Shown here in pieces: positions 17,288 through 26,266 of a stretch of 64,000 nucleotides of DNA. Made by a program: the position numbers and the translations under genes. The notes under the pieces are model-generated. The model was not told the DNA's origin, did not search any database, and worked only from the letters and a program-made list of their open reading frames with translations. Source of the DNA: Bog-756 sp963699055 (GTDB lineage: Bacteria > Actinomycetota > Acidimicrobiia > Acidimicrobiales > RAAP-2). Within the stretch, counting starts at the first letter, position 1. Every line of letters starts with the position of its first letter. The DNA lies in assembly GCA_963699055.1 (NCBI GenBank), contig CAVOTA010000002.1, positions 1,178,001-1,242,000 on the forward strand, read 5' to 3'.

Positions 17288-18454
17288 ATGCGGGTGATCC
17301 ACACCAGCGACTGGCACATCGGCCGACGGTTCGAACGTGAATCGCTCGAGGCGGACCAACGCGCCTTCCTCGGCTGGCTGGCCGACCAGGTGGTCGAGCA
17401 CGCCGTCGACCTCGTCCTGGTCGCCGGCGACGTCTACGACCGTTCGTTGCCGGCGGAGGACGCGGTGACCGTGCTCGACGAGGGGCTCGACGGGCTGCGG
17501 GCTGCGGGTGCCCGGGTGGTCCTGATCCCGGGGAACCACGACAGCGCCCGTCGGCTCGGGTTCGGCGCCGGACGCCAGGCCCTGGGCGGTGTCCACGTCT
17601 TCGCCGACGACCGCCACCCACCGGTTCCCTGGATCGTCGAGGCCGGCGGTGACCGAGTGGCCGTCGTGGCCGTCCCGTTCCTCGACCCCTACACGGTGCC
17701 GTCCCCCCGACCCGGTCCCGACGGCGCACCACGGGCGCGCACGCACGAGCACGTGCTGGCCGACGCCGTGGCCGCCGGGCGTGCCGCCCTGGACCCGTCC
17801 GACCCCGTCCCGACCATCTGCGTCGCCCACGCCTACGTGGTCGGCGGCGAGGAGTCCGAGTCCGAACGGGCCCTCGCCGTCGGCGGCACCGACCGGGTGG
17901 ACCCGTCGGTCCTCGCCGGCTTCGACTACGTGGCCCTCGGGCACCTCCACCGGCCCCAGCGGATCGGTGGGGACGCCATGGCCTACTCGGGGTCGCCCCT
18001 CCCCTACTCGTTCAGCGAGACCCAGCCGAAGTCGGTCCGTCTGCTCGAGTTCGGATCCGGCGGGCTGGTCGACGTGACGACCCTGCCGGTGCCGGTCGGC
18101 CGTCCGGTGGCCACGATCACGGGCACGCTCGAGGAGCTGCTCGACGACCCGGGCAACGACCGCTACCTCGGGCACTGGGTGGCGGCCCGCCTGACCGACG
18201 CGACCGTGCAGACCCAACCCATGGAGCGTCTGCGGGCCCGCTTCCCCCACGCCGTCCACCTCCGCTACGTTCCGCCGGGGGACGACCCCGTGGGCGACCT
18301 GTCCACCGGGCCGTCCCGGACCCTCGTCGACGACCGGACACCCGAGGACGTCGTGGTGGGCTTCCTCACCGAGCTCCGGGGCCACGAGCCCAACGGTTCC
18401 GAGCGCGGCCTGCTGCGCACGGCGCTCGAGGACGCCGTGCGGGACGGCACGTGA
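17288..18454 (+). CDS. sbcD: exonuclease SbcCD subunit D
   Basis: A 388-residue Mre11-type nuclease subunit that, with SbcC, opens hairpins and processes double-strand ends. All phosphoesterase motifs are visible: 'HTSDWHIGRRF' (I), 'LVAGDVYDRS' (II), 'IPGNHDS' (III), 'CVAHAYV' (IV) and 'GHLHRPQ' (V). The capping and C-terminal SbcC-binding regions follow. Start at ATG 17288. Its stop overlaps the GTG start of sbcC by 4 bases (GTGA), the usual coupling for the complex. Confidence 0.95.
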   Translation: MRVIHTSDWHIGRRFERESLEADQRAFLGWLADQVVEHAVDLVLVAGDVYDRSLPAEDAVTVLDEGLDGLRAAGARVVLIPGNHDSARRLGFGAGRQALGGVHVFADDRHPPVPWIVEAGGDRVAVVAVPFLDPYTVPSPRPGPDGAPRARTHEHVLADAVAAGRAALDPSDPVPTICVAHAYVVGGEESESERALAVGGTDRVDPSVLAGFDYVALGHLHRPQRIGGDAMAYSGSPLPYSFSETQPKSVRLLEFGSGGLVDVTTLPVPVGRPVATITGTLEELLDDPGNDRYLGHWVAARLTDATVQTQPMERLRARFPHAVHLRYVPPGDDPVGDLSTGPSRTLVDDRTPEDVVVGFLTELRGHEPNGSERGLLRTALEDAVRDGT

Positions 18455-21400
18455 GGCCGCTCGCCCTTCGGCTGCGGGCGTTCGGCTCCTACGCCGGCGA
18501 CCTCGAGATCGACTTCGCCCGCCTCGGCCGGCACGGGGTGTTCTCCATCACCGGTCCGACCGGAGCCGGCAAGTCGACCATCTTCGACGCCATCGTGTAC
18601 GCCCTCTACGGCGACCTCCCCGGGTTCCGCACCGACAGCCACGTGCGCAGCCAGTACGCCGACGCGTCGACGGTGACCTCGGTGACGTTGACGTTCGAGG
18701 CCGACGGCCGCGAGTGGGAGGTCGAGCGCTCGCCCGCCCAGCTCCGACCGCGTCGACGGGGGGACGGCCCGCCGGTCCCCGAGGACTCGCGGGTGGTGCT
18801 CCGCGAACGCGGGGCCGACGGCGGGCTGACCCGCAAGGCGGCGGTCACCGACGAGCTCCTCCGCCTGGTCGGGCTGACCAAGGCCCAGTTCGAACAGGTG
18901 GTCCTCATCCCCCAGGGTCGCTTCGAGGAGGTCCTCAAGGCCGACACCAAGGACCGGGCCGCCCTGCTGGCCCGCCTGTTCCCCGTGGAGATCTACCGGA
19001 GGACCACCGAGGCCCTCAAGCAGGCGGCTGCCTCCCACCGGGAGGCCTACGACTCGCTGCGGGCCGGCAGTGCGACCCTCGTCGAGCAGATCCGGGGTGA
19101 CCTCGTCGACGGTCTCCGCCAGGCCCCCGAGGGCGGGGCTGCCCCCGACCCCGACGGGCCGTCACTCGAACCCGAGGAGTTCGACCCCGCACTGCTCGAC
19201 GCCCACGTCGCCCGGCTGGCCCGCCTGGCCGGCGACCTGGCGGCGGCGCGTGACGGGGCGCGCGTCGCGGCCGAGGCGGCGCGCACCCGGCGCCAGGACG
19301 CCGAGGCGACGGCCGACCGCTGGGACCGCTGGCAGGCGGACCTGGCGGCGGCGGCGGGTTTCCCCGAGGAGGAGGCGGCCGACGACGAGGCGGCCGCCCG
19401 GCTCGGCCGGGCCCGGGCCGTCGCCCGGATGCGGCCGGCACTCGAGCAGTGGCGCGCCGCCACCGGCACCCTCCGCCGCACGGCGTCCGAGCGCGACCGC
19501 CTCGACGCCGCCCTCGGGGCGGCATGGGACGACACCTACGACCGCACCGTGCTCGCCACCGCCGACGGTGCCGCCGCGCTGGCCGCCACGGTGGCCGCCG
19601 ACGCCACGGCGCTGGAGGTGGCCGATGCCGTCCACACCGACCTGGTGGAACGCCGGCGGGTCCTGGACGCCGGGGCCGAAGCACTGGCCGACCTGGCCGG
19701 TGCCGCCGAGCGGGCCGAGGTGGCGCTGGTGGGCACCGAGGAGTCGATGGCGTCGGCCCGCCAACGCCTCGACGCCGCCCGGGGCCGTGCGGCCACCAAG
19801 GTGGAAGCCGACGCGCGGGTGCGTGACCTGGAGCGCGCCGTCGACGCCGCCGGACGACGGGCGGCGGCCGAGGCACGCGTGGCGGACGGCGAGCGTGCCG
19901 TGTCCGCCGCCGTGGCCGAGGAGTCGGCTGCCGCCGGGCGTGCCGGCGAGGTGCGCCGCGCCTGGCGGGCCGGGCTGGCCGGACGTCTGGCCGGGCACCT
20001 GGTCGACGGCGAGCCGTGTCCGACGTGCGGGTCCCCGGACCACCCGGACCCTGCCGTCGTCACCGTGGACGCCCCGGACGACGAGGAGCTCCAGTCCGCC
20101 GAGGACGATCTGGCCGCCCGTGCCTCCGCCTGCCAGGACCGCCGGGTCGACCTGGCCGCGGCGACCACGGCGGCGGCGGCGCTGGCGGAGGCGGGCGACC
20201 CCGACGCGCTGCGCGCCGAGTTGGCCGTGGCGGCCGCCGCCCTCGTCGCCTCGTCGGCGGCGGCCGACGAGGCCGAACTCCTGTCCGCCGAGGTCGAGCG
20301 GCTCGAGGGCGAGCGCGACGCCGCCCGCGAGGCGGCGGCGGCCGACCGGCTCCGCCTCGAGCGCGACCGGGCCACGCATGACGCCGACGGTGCCCAGTGG
20401 GACCGCGAGCGCGACGCCTTCGTGGCGGCCCACGGCGCCCTGGCGCCCGTGGGCGACGCCGCACGCCGGCGGCGCCGCCTGGCCGACACGCTGGGCGCGC
20501 TCGCCGGTGTGGTGCGCGAGGCGGAGTCGGCCACCGGCCACCTGGCCCAGAGCCTCGAGGTGCTCGCCCCCACACTGGACGAGGCCGGGCTGGACGACCC
20601 GGCGGCGCTGGCCGCCTGGGACCGTCCCCCCGACGAGGTCGAGGCCGAGGCGCGGACCCTCGAGCGTCGCGCCGACGCCCGTCGGGAGGTCATCGGACGC
20701 ATCGCCCGCTACGCCGACGAGGGCGGCCCCGCCGACCGGCCCGATCCGGCGCCGTTGATGACGGCCGAGCGGGACGCCGTGGCCCGCCACGAGGACCTGG
20801 TCGGCCGGGACGCCGTCGTGACGTCACGGATCGCGTCGGTCGGGGCCGCCCGGGCCTCACTCGACGAGGCCGCCCTGGCCATGGAGGAGGCCCGCACGAG
20901 GAAGGAGGAGGCCGAGACGCTGGCGGCCGCCTGTGCCGGCCTGGGGACGGGGCCCCTCGGCACCAGGGTGTCGCTCGAGCACTGGGTCCTCGCCTACTAC
21001 CTGCGCCAGGTGCTGGCCCAGGCCAACCTGCGCCTCGACACCATGACCGGCGGCCGGTACGCGCTCGAGCTGAACCAGGAGGTCACCGACGGGCGAAAGC
21101 CGTGGGGCCTCGACCTCTCGGTGCTCGATGCCGAGACCGGCCAGAGCCGCCCGGCCACGACACTGTCCGGGGGCGAGACCTTCATGGCCGCCCTCTCCCT
21201 GGCCCTGGGTCTGGCCGACGTGGTGTCGGCCGGGTCGAACTACTCGATCGGCGCCCTCTTCGTCGACGAGGGATTCGGCTCGCTCGACGGCGAGTCGCTC
21301 GACACGGTGGTCGACGTCCTGCGGTCCCTGCAGGACGGGGGGAGGACCGTCGGGGTGATCAGCCACGTCCAGGAGCTCCAGGCCGCCATCCCGAACGGCA

Positions 21401-21459
21401 TCACGGTCGTGGCCACCAACCAGGGGTCGGCGGCGCGGATCCACTACCCCGAGGAGTGA
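18451..21459 (+). CDS. sbcC: exonuclease SbcCD subunit C
   Basis: A 1002-residue SMC-like/Rad50-type ATPase, partner of SbcD. Walker A 'GPTGAGKST' is at residues 35-43, followed by 'QVVLIPQGRFEEVL'. Long Ala/Glu/Arg-rich coiled coils surround a zinc hook 'CPTC' at residues 523-526. The C-terminal ATPase half has the signature 'LSGGETFMAALSLALG' near residue 905, Walker B 'ALFVDEGFGSLD' and 'VGVISHV'. GTG start overlaps the sbcD stop. Its own stop overlaps the GTG start of the following HNH-like lipoprotein gene in the same way, which is unusual. Confidence 0.95.
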   Translation: MRPLALRLRAFGSYAGDLEIDFARLGRHGVFSITGPTGAGKSTIFDAIVYALYGDLPGFRTDSHVRSQYADASTVTSVTLTFEADGREWEVERSPAQLRPRRRGDGPPVPEDSRVVLRERGADGGLTRKAAVTDELLRLVGLTKAQFEQVVLIPQGRFEEVLKADTKDRAALLARLFPVEIYRRTTEALKQAAASHREAYDSLRAGSATLVEQIRGDLVDGLRQAPEGGAAPDPDGPSLEPEEFDPALLDAHVARLARLAGDLAAARDGARVAAEAARTRRQDAEATADRWDRWQADLAAAAGFPEEEAADDEAAARLGRARAVARMRPALEQWRAATGTLRRTASERDRLDAALGAAWDDTYDRTVLATADGAAALAATVAADATALEVADAVHTDLVERRRVLDAGAEALADLAGAAERAEVALVGTEESMASARQRLDAARGRAATKVEADARVRDLERAVDAAGRRAAAEARVADGERAVSAAVAEESAAAGRAGEVRRAWRAGLAGRLAGHLVDGEPCPTCGSPDHPDPAVVTVDAPDDEELQSAEDDLAARASACQDRRVDLAAATTAAAALAEAGDPDALRAELAVAAAALVASSAAADEAELLSAEVERLEGERDAAREAAAADRLRLERDRATHDADGAQWDRERDAFVAAHGALAPVGDAARRRRRLADTLGALAGVVREAESATGHLAQSLEVLAPTLDEAGLDDPAALAAWDRPPDEVEAEARTLERRADARREVIGRIARYADEGGPADRPDPAPLMTAERDAVARHEDLVGRDAVVTSRIASVGAARASLDEAALAMEEARTRKEEAETLAAACAGLGTGPLGTRVSLEHWVLAYYLRQVLAQANLRLDTMTGGRYALELNQEVTDGRKPWGLDLSVLDAETGQSRPATTLSGGETFMAALSLALGLADVVSAGSNYSIGALFVDEGFGSLDGESLDTVVDVLRSLQDGGRTVGVISHVQELQAAIPNGITVVATNQGSAARIHYPEE

Positions 21460-22172
21460 CGCGGACCCGCCACGGCGGACGGGCCCCAGCGGTGCTCCTG
21501 GCGGCGTGGGTCCTGGCCGGCTGCGGGGTCGCCACCACCACCCGGGCACCGTCACCCCGGGCGACCGTGCACCCGCCCGGGGTGTCCGGGGCCACCTCCT
21601 CGGCCTCGGTGCCACCGGCCACGATGCCACCGGCCACGACGGCCACGACGACCGCACCCGCCGTGGCCGGCCTGGCCCTCGGTCCCGGGGCCAGGGCCCG
21701 GTACACGGTCGAGCCCCAGCCCGCGCCCGGCAGCTGCCACTACTCGTACGTCGGCCCCTATCCGCTGCCGGACCCCTCGTGCACCCCCGGTGCCCTCGAC
21801 CCCGGGGTGACCCCGGCCGACCTGGCCACCACCATCTGCTCGACGGGGTGGACGGCGACGGTGCGGCCGCCCGAACGCGTCACCGGACCCGAGAAGGAGG
21901 CCTCGGCCGCCGCCTACGGGTACACGGGGTCCTTCGCCACGGCCGAGTACGACCACCTGGTGCCCCTCGAGCTCGGGGGCGACCCGAACGATTCCGCCAA
22001 CCTGTGGATCGAGCCCAACGACCGACCCGGGGCCACCGACTCCGCCAACACCAAGGACCTGCTCGAGGACCACCTGCGGGCCCTGGTGTGCGCCGGGTCG
22101 CTCCCCCTCGGGGTCGCCCAGCAGGCCATCGCCGCCGACTGGGTGGCCGCCATGCGGCGCTACGGGACGTAG
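21456..22172 (+). CDS. HNH-like nuclease lipoprotein
   Basis: A 238-residue predicted lipoprotein: signal peptide with lipobox 'VLAGC' (Cys23), then a Thr/Pro/Ala-rich linker to about residue 75, then a globular domain. The domain contains 'EYDHLVPLELGGDPNDSANL' (Asp166-His167, Asn182), a pattern of the HNH/His-Me-type secreted nucleases in which the His acts as general base; nuclease activity is inferred. Cys94, Cys109, Cys128 and Cys212 could form disulfides. The GTG start at 21456 overlaps the sbcC stop by 4 bases, so the protein is translated from the sbcDC message. Confidence 0.72.
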   Translation: MTRTRHGGRAPAVLLAAWVLAGCGVATTTRAPSPRATVHPPGVSGATSSASVPPATMPPATTATTTAPAVAGLALGPGARARYTVEPQPAPGSCHYSYVGPYPLPDPSCTPGALDPGVTPADLATTICSTGWTATVRPPERVTGPEKEASAAAYGYTGSFATAEYDHLVPLELGGDPNDSANLWIEPNDRPGATDSANTKDLLEDHLRALVCAGSLPLGVAQQAIAADWVAAMRRYGT

Positions 22173-22251
22173 CCGTCACCGACCGGACAGGTCGGCGGTT
22201 TTGTCTCCGTGGAGTCCATTTGTGTACAGAACCCGCTAGGGTGCGGTCGGC

Positions 22252-22875
22252 ATGGCCATCTCCCGCCCCCCCGATCCGGCAACACCGCCCAAGCGGCGGC
22301 TGCCGATCCAGATCGCCAACGAGGCGAAGATGGTCGAGGCGACCATCTCCCTCCTCCGCGACCACCAGGTCGACGAGATCACCAGTCGCATGATCGCCGA
22401 GGCGTCGGGGACGGCCACCAATTACATCTCGCGCTACTTCGGCGGGCGCGACGGGCTGCTCCTGGCCGTGGCCACCGAACTGAGCCTCCGGATCAGCGAT
22501 CTCGTCCGTTCCGAGGAGTCGATCCTCGGGATCGACCGGCCCGGCAGCTACGTGGCCAGGATCATGGGCATCCCCGAGGTCGAGATGTGGTTCAAGGTCT
22601 ACCGCTACCTGTCGGGACGCGGCCTGCCCGACACGCGGCCCCGGACCAAGCCCGCCCTGGTGGCCTCCGTGGAGGACGCCATCCAGCTGATCTTCGGCCT
22701 CGAGGGCGAGTACCTGCCGATCTGCGCCAACATCTTCCTCACCTACATCATGGGCAACGCCGCCTTCGGGCCGTTCCTCGGCACCACCGACGACGAGGCG
22801 GAGCAGGTGCTCGGCGCCATGTCCACCATCGTCACCCTGCTGGTGGAGCACGCCCGGGGCCAGGCCTCGGCCTGA
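22252..22875 (+). CDS. TetR family regulator
   Basis: A 207-residue TetR-type repressor. The DNA-binding helix-turn-helix spans about residues 20-65 ('MVEATISLLRDHQVDEITSR', 'IAEASGTATNYISRYFGGRD'); the rest is an all-helical ligand-binding domain with a hydrophobic pocket. A TAGGGT hexamer (22237-22242) ends 9 bases before the ATG, suggesting a very short or absent leader. The upstream AT-rich patch (22199-22230, including TGTGTACA) is the natural place for an autoregulatory operator. It converges with the ATP-grasp gene with a 12-base gap; the regulated genes are not evident. Confidence 0.85.
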   Translation: MAISRPPDPATPPKRRLPIQIANEAKMVEATISLLRDHQVDEITSRMIAEASGTATNYISRYFGGRDGLLLAVATELSLRISDLVRSEESILGIDRPGSYVARIMGIPEVEMWFKVYRYLSGRGLPDTRPRTKPALVASVEDAIQLIFGLEGEYLPICANIFLTYIMGNAAFGPFLGTTDDEAEQVLGAMSTIVTLLVEHARGQASA

Positions 22876-22887
22876 GCCCGGCGACCG

Positions 22888-24288
22888 TCAGGCCCACCGC
22901 AGTTCGAGGACGTCCCGCACCCGTTCCGGCACCCGCGCCAGCGCGTCGGCGCCCTCGGCCACCCCGCGCACCGACAGCAGGTACCCCATGCTGCCGTCCC
23001 GCCAGTCCAGCGCGTCCCCGACCGACCGGTTGACGCCGGTGGCCACCACCCCGTCGAGGGCGGCGAGGCCCTCGAGGTTGCCGAGCCCGGTGAGCTCACG
23101 GGCCGCCACCGGAGCCTGGACGAAGTAGGCGTAGACGAAGGTGTCACCGTGACGCTCCGCCGTGGTCGGCACGAGCGTCACCGGCCGGCCCAGCGCCACC
23201 GCCGCGGCGATGGCCGTGAGCGTGCGGCCGTGGACCATGGCGTACAGGGCGTCGATCCACCCACCGCCGACCCGTCCGTTGACCTCGATGATCCGGGGGC
23301 CGGCCGACGTCAGCTTCACCTCGACGTGCAGCGCCCCCGAGCGGACCCCGAGCGCCTCCGCAGCACGCACGGCGAGGCGCAGGACCTCCTCGGCCTCAGC
23401 GGTCGCCAGGAGGTGGGGCAGGAAGTTCCCCGTCTCGCGGCAGGGGTCGGCCAGCGCGAACTTGCCGGTCACGGCGAGCGGGACCACCGTCCCCTGTCGG
23501 GCCACGGCCTCCACCGACACGTAGTCGGCGAACGGACCGCCGTCGTCGTACCCGTCGCCCAGCCACTCCTCGACGATCAGGTCTTGGCGGTCCGGCGAAC
23601 CCAGCACCCGGCGCAGGTGGGCCACCGCCTCGAGCGGGCCCGCCGCCCGGACGGTGTCCCGGCTCCCGCTCCCCCGGCGCGGCTTCACCACCACCGGTCC
23701 ACCCAGGTCCGCCACCAGGCCGGCCACCGCGTCGACCGCCGTGTCGCCGGGCACGGGGACGAACCGGGGGCCGGACAGTCCGGCGTCGCGCAGCGTCCGG
23801 CGCTGCACCACCTTGTCGACGAGGGCCTCGACGACCTCGGGTGGGTTGCCCTCGAGACCGAGGGCGGCGGCCAGGCGGCCGGCGGCCTGGAGCTGGCTGT
23901 CGGTGAAGGCCAGGACGCCGCCGACGCCGGCGGCGCGCAGGTCGGCCACCACCTCCGTGGTCGGGCGCCCGGCGACGTCGACGACCCGGCCGAGCCGGGG
24001 GAGCAGGCGGGACCAGGACCCGAGTGCCGGGTCGGACGCCTCGACCACCCAGACCACGTCGTAGCGGCCGCCGAGCGCCTCGACCAGCTCGAGGGGCGAC
24101 GACGAGGTGACGTCGTAGGCCACGGCGAGGGTGGGTCGTCCGCCGGCGGAAGCGTCGTCGTCCGGCCGGTCCCCGTCGGGGGCGGTCACCGGCTCCCGCC
24201 CGTCCCGGTCGTGCCGGCACACCGGGCCCGCGGTGGCCGGCGCGGTGTCGGGCGCCGCCCGGTGGTGTCCCATCCCGTACCCCGTCAT
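22888..24288 (-). CDS. ATP-grasp ligase
   Basis: A 466-residue ATP-grasp enzyme. The pre-ATP-grasp domain has 'GVGGVLAFTDSQLQAAGRL', the ATP-binding part 'GPVVVKPRRGSGSRDTV', and the metal/nucleotide site 'GALHVEVKLTSAGPRIIEVN' followed by 'GRVGGGWIDAL'. The order and spacing resemble the carnosine-synthase/L-amino-acid-ligase (BacD-like) group that joins amino acids through an acyl phosphate; that role is inferred. The first 50 residues are low-complexity, so the true start may be a later GTG near residue 34. The gene stands alone, convergent with the TetR gene. Confidence 0.78.
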   Translation of the reverse strand: MTGYGMGHHRAAPDTAPATAGPVCRHDRDGREPVTAPDGDRPDDDASAGGRPTLAVAYDVTSSSPLELVEALGGRYDVVWVVEASDPALGSWSRLLPRLGRVVDVAGRPTTEVVADLRAAGVGGVLAFTDSQLQAAGRLAAALGLEGNPPEVVEALVDKVVQRRTLRDAGLSGPRFVPVPGDTAVDAVAGLVADLGGPVVVKPRRGSGSRDTVRAAGPLEAVAHLRRVLGSPDRQDLIVEEWLGDGYDDGGPFADYVSVEAVARQGTVVPLAVTGKFALADPCRETGNFLPHLLATAEAEEVLRLAVRAAEALGVRSGALHVEVKLTSAGPRIIEVNGRVGGGWIDALYAMVHGRTLTAIAAAVALGRPVTLVPTTAERHGDTFVYAYFVQAPVAARELTGLGNLEGLAALDGVVATGVNRSVGDALDWRDGSMGYLLSVRGVAEGADALARVPERVRDVLELRWA

Positions 24289-24410
24289 CCTTCGCTCGTC
24301 AGCCGCCCGCCGGGAATGGTAGGCGGGCAGGGTGTCCGGGGGCTACGACACCGACGGGGGACCCGGCGGGGCGGAGGCGGTCCGTCCCGGCCCGTCGGGG
24401 CCGGGTGCGG

Positions 24411-24578
24411 CTACGAGGCCCGGAGCAGGTGCAGCTGGGCGTCCGACCAGAGCCGGTCACAGGAACGGCAGCGCCAGCTGGTGGCCGACCCCGCCACCAG
24501 GCGGGGGTAGACCACGAGCTTGGGCACGCCCGTGGCTGCGCAGTAGGGGCACGTCCGGAACGCCTCGGAATCACTCAT
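24411..24578 (-). CDS. small zinc-ribbon protein (55 aa)
   Basis: A 55-residue protein with two CxxC pairs, 'CPYC' and 'CRSC', 26 residues apart, in the order of a zinc ribbon. The frame is open upstream, but the ATG at 24578 has a GGAAGG Shine-Dalgarno about 8 bases before it and begins just before the first Cys pair. It ends 'LWSDAQLHLLRAS'. Function unknown; such proteins often contact nucleic acid or an RNA polymerase-associated partner. It lies between the ATP-grasp gene and the divergent polysaccharide deacetylase gene. Confidence 0.7.
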   Translation of the reverse strand: MSDSEAFRTCPYCAATGVPKLVVYPRLVAGSATSWRCRSCDRLWSDAQLHLLRAS

Positions 24579-24721
24579 GGGGTCCACCTTCCTGATAGGG
24601 CATCGACCCCGACAGGATCGGCACGCCACGGCAGACCTTGAGCATCGGGAGCCGTCCGGCACGCCGGCCCTGCAGGCTCTACCCTGCACCCGGGGCGGGA
24701 CGTCGGGTGAGAGGTGACGGC

Positions 24722-26230
24722 ATGGGACGGCGTCGGGTTCGTCGGGGGGCCGTGGTGGCACTCGCCGTCCTCGCCGGCGTCACCGCGCCAGCGGGTACGG
24801 CGGTCGCCGGCGCATCCTCCTACCAGGCCGCCTTCACCACGTACGAGGCCCCCGGCGGGGCGGCAACGGCGGGACAGCGGGTCATCGCCCTGACCTTCGA
24901 CGACGGTCCAAGCCAGTACACGCCGCAGGTCCTGTCGGTCCTCGAGCAGTACCACGTCCCGGCCACGTTCTTCGAGATCGGCTACGAGGTGGCGGAGCTG
25001 CCCGGCGTGACCCAGATGGTGAGTGCCGCCGGCTACCCGGTCGAGGACCACACCTGGAACCATCCCGACCTGACCACGATCCCGGTCTCCGAATTCCCCT
25101 ACCAGATCGACCAGACCCAGCAGCTCATCGCGTCGCTGACCGGCTCGACCCCGGCCTGCGTGCGGCCCCCCTACGACGCCATGGACAGCACCGTCCTCGA
25201 CCAGATCGGCGGCCGCGGGCTCACCACCATGAGCTATTCGATCGACCCCCGGGACTGGACCGTGCCCGGCGTGTCGGCCATCGTCGACAACGTGGTGGGC
25301 GCGGCGTTCCCGGGAGCAGTCGTCGACATGCACGACGGCGGGGGCGACCGCAGCGAGACCGTGGCCGCCCTCCCGGCGATCATCACCGGGCTCGAGGCCC
25401 GGGGCTACTCCTTCGTGTCGATCTGCGGGGCGTACTCCCCGCCGCTGCCGCCCCAGACCAGCGCCGTGTACGGCTTCGGCGCCGCCACCGCCTCGACGAC
25501 CGCCGTCACCTCGGCGGTGCCCTTCAGCGGGATGGACGCGGACCCGGCCTCGGGCGGCTACCGGTTGACGGCCCAGGACGGCGGGGTCTTCAGCTTCGGC
25601 GGTGCCGGCTTCTACGGCTCGCTCCCGGGGATCGGGGTCACGCCGGCCCGGCCGGTGGTGGGGATCGCCTCCACGCCCGACGGCAGGGGGTACTGGCAGG
25701 TGGCGTCCGACGGCGGGGTGTTCACCTTCGGCGACGCCGGGTTCTACGGCTCGATGGGCGCCTCCCACCTGGACCGCCCGGTGGTCGGCATCGCCGCCAC
25801 GCCCGACGGGAGGGGCTATTGGGAGGTGGCCTCCGACGGCGGGGTGTTCTCCTTCGGCGACGCCGCCTTCTACGGTTCGATGGGCGGATCGCACCTCGAC
25901 CAGCCCATCGTGGGGATGGCGGCGTCCGGCGACGGCAGGGGCTACTGGATGGTGGCCTCCGACGGCGGGGTGTTCTCCTTCGGCGACGCCGCGTTCCAGG
26001 GCTCCCTGGGGGGCACGCCGCTCGTCGACCCGGTGGTCGGGATGACCACGGACCCGGCCACCGGCGGCTACTGGATGGTGGCGTCCGACGGCGGGGTGTT
26101 CTCCTTCGGCGCCCCGTTCTACGGCTCACGGGGCGGCACCGGGGGAACCGACCGGTTCTTCGCCGTCAGCGCCACCGACGGCGGCCGGGGCTACCTGCTG
26201 GCCGGCCAGCACGACGCCACCGGGTCCTGA
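24722..26230 (+). CDS. secreted polysaccharide deacetylase with beta-repeats
   Basis: A 502-residue exported protein. A signal peptide (residues 1-32) precedes a NodB-homology deacetylase domain: 'LTFDDGPSQYTP' with Asp60-Asp61, the zinc motif His110/His114 in 'DHTWNHPDL', 'RPPYD' and 'VVDMHDGGG'. It removes acetyl groups from a cell-wall or capsular polymer. From about residue 275 come six repeats of about 48 residues built on 'GRGYWxVASDGGVFSFGDA', a beta-propeller-like module common in Acidimicrobiia secreted proteins and probably a binding platform. The ATG at 24722 has GAGAGG upstream. The combination of catalytic domain and repeats is the notable part. Confidence 0.9.
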   Translation: MGRRRVRRGAVVALAVLAGVTAPAGTAVAGASSYQAAFTTYEAPGGAATAGQRVIALTFDDGPSQYTPQVLSVLEQYHVPATFFEIGYEVAELPGVTQMVSAAGYPVEDHTWNHPDLTTIPVSEFPYQIDQTQQLIASLTGSTPACVRPPYDAMDSTVLDQIGGRGLTTMSYSIDPRDWTVPGVSAIVDNVVGAAFPGAVVDMHDGGGDRSETVAALPAIITGLEARGYSFVSICGAYSPPLPPQTSAVYGFGAATASTTAVTSAVPFSGMDADPASGGYRLTAQDGGVFSFGGAGFYGSLPGIGVTPARPVVGIASTPDGRGYWQVASDGGVFTFGDAGFYGSMGASHLDRPVVGIAATPDGRGYWEVASDGGVFSFGDAAFYGSMGGSHLDQPIVGMAASGDGRGYWMVASDGGVFSFGDAAFQGSLGGTPLVDPVVGMTTDPATGGYWMVASDGGVFSFGAPFYGSRGGTGGTDRFFAVSATDGGRGYLLAGQHDATGS

Positions 26231-26266
26231 CGCCCGGTCGGCGCGTCGTCGCCTCCCGGTCGGCGG

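Noticed and set aside
17310..17345. A GGTTCGAAC string resembling a tRNA T-arm
   Set aside because: It lies inside the well-supported sbcD reading frame and no acceptor stem or anticodon arm can be built around it.
19070..20758. A 562-codon open frame on the plus strand inside sbcC
   Set aside because: It lies wholly within sbcC, whose Walker, zinc-hook and signature motifs are all in the other frame; the alternative translation is Arg/Pro-rich noise.
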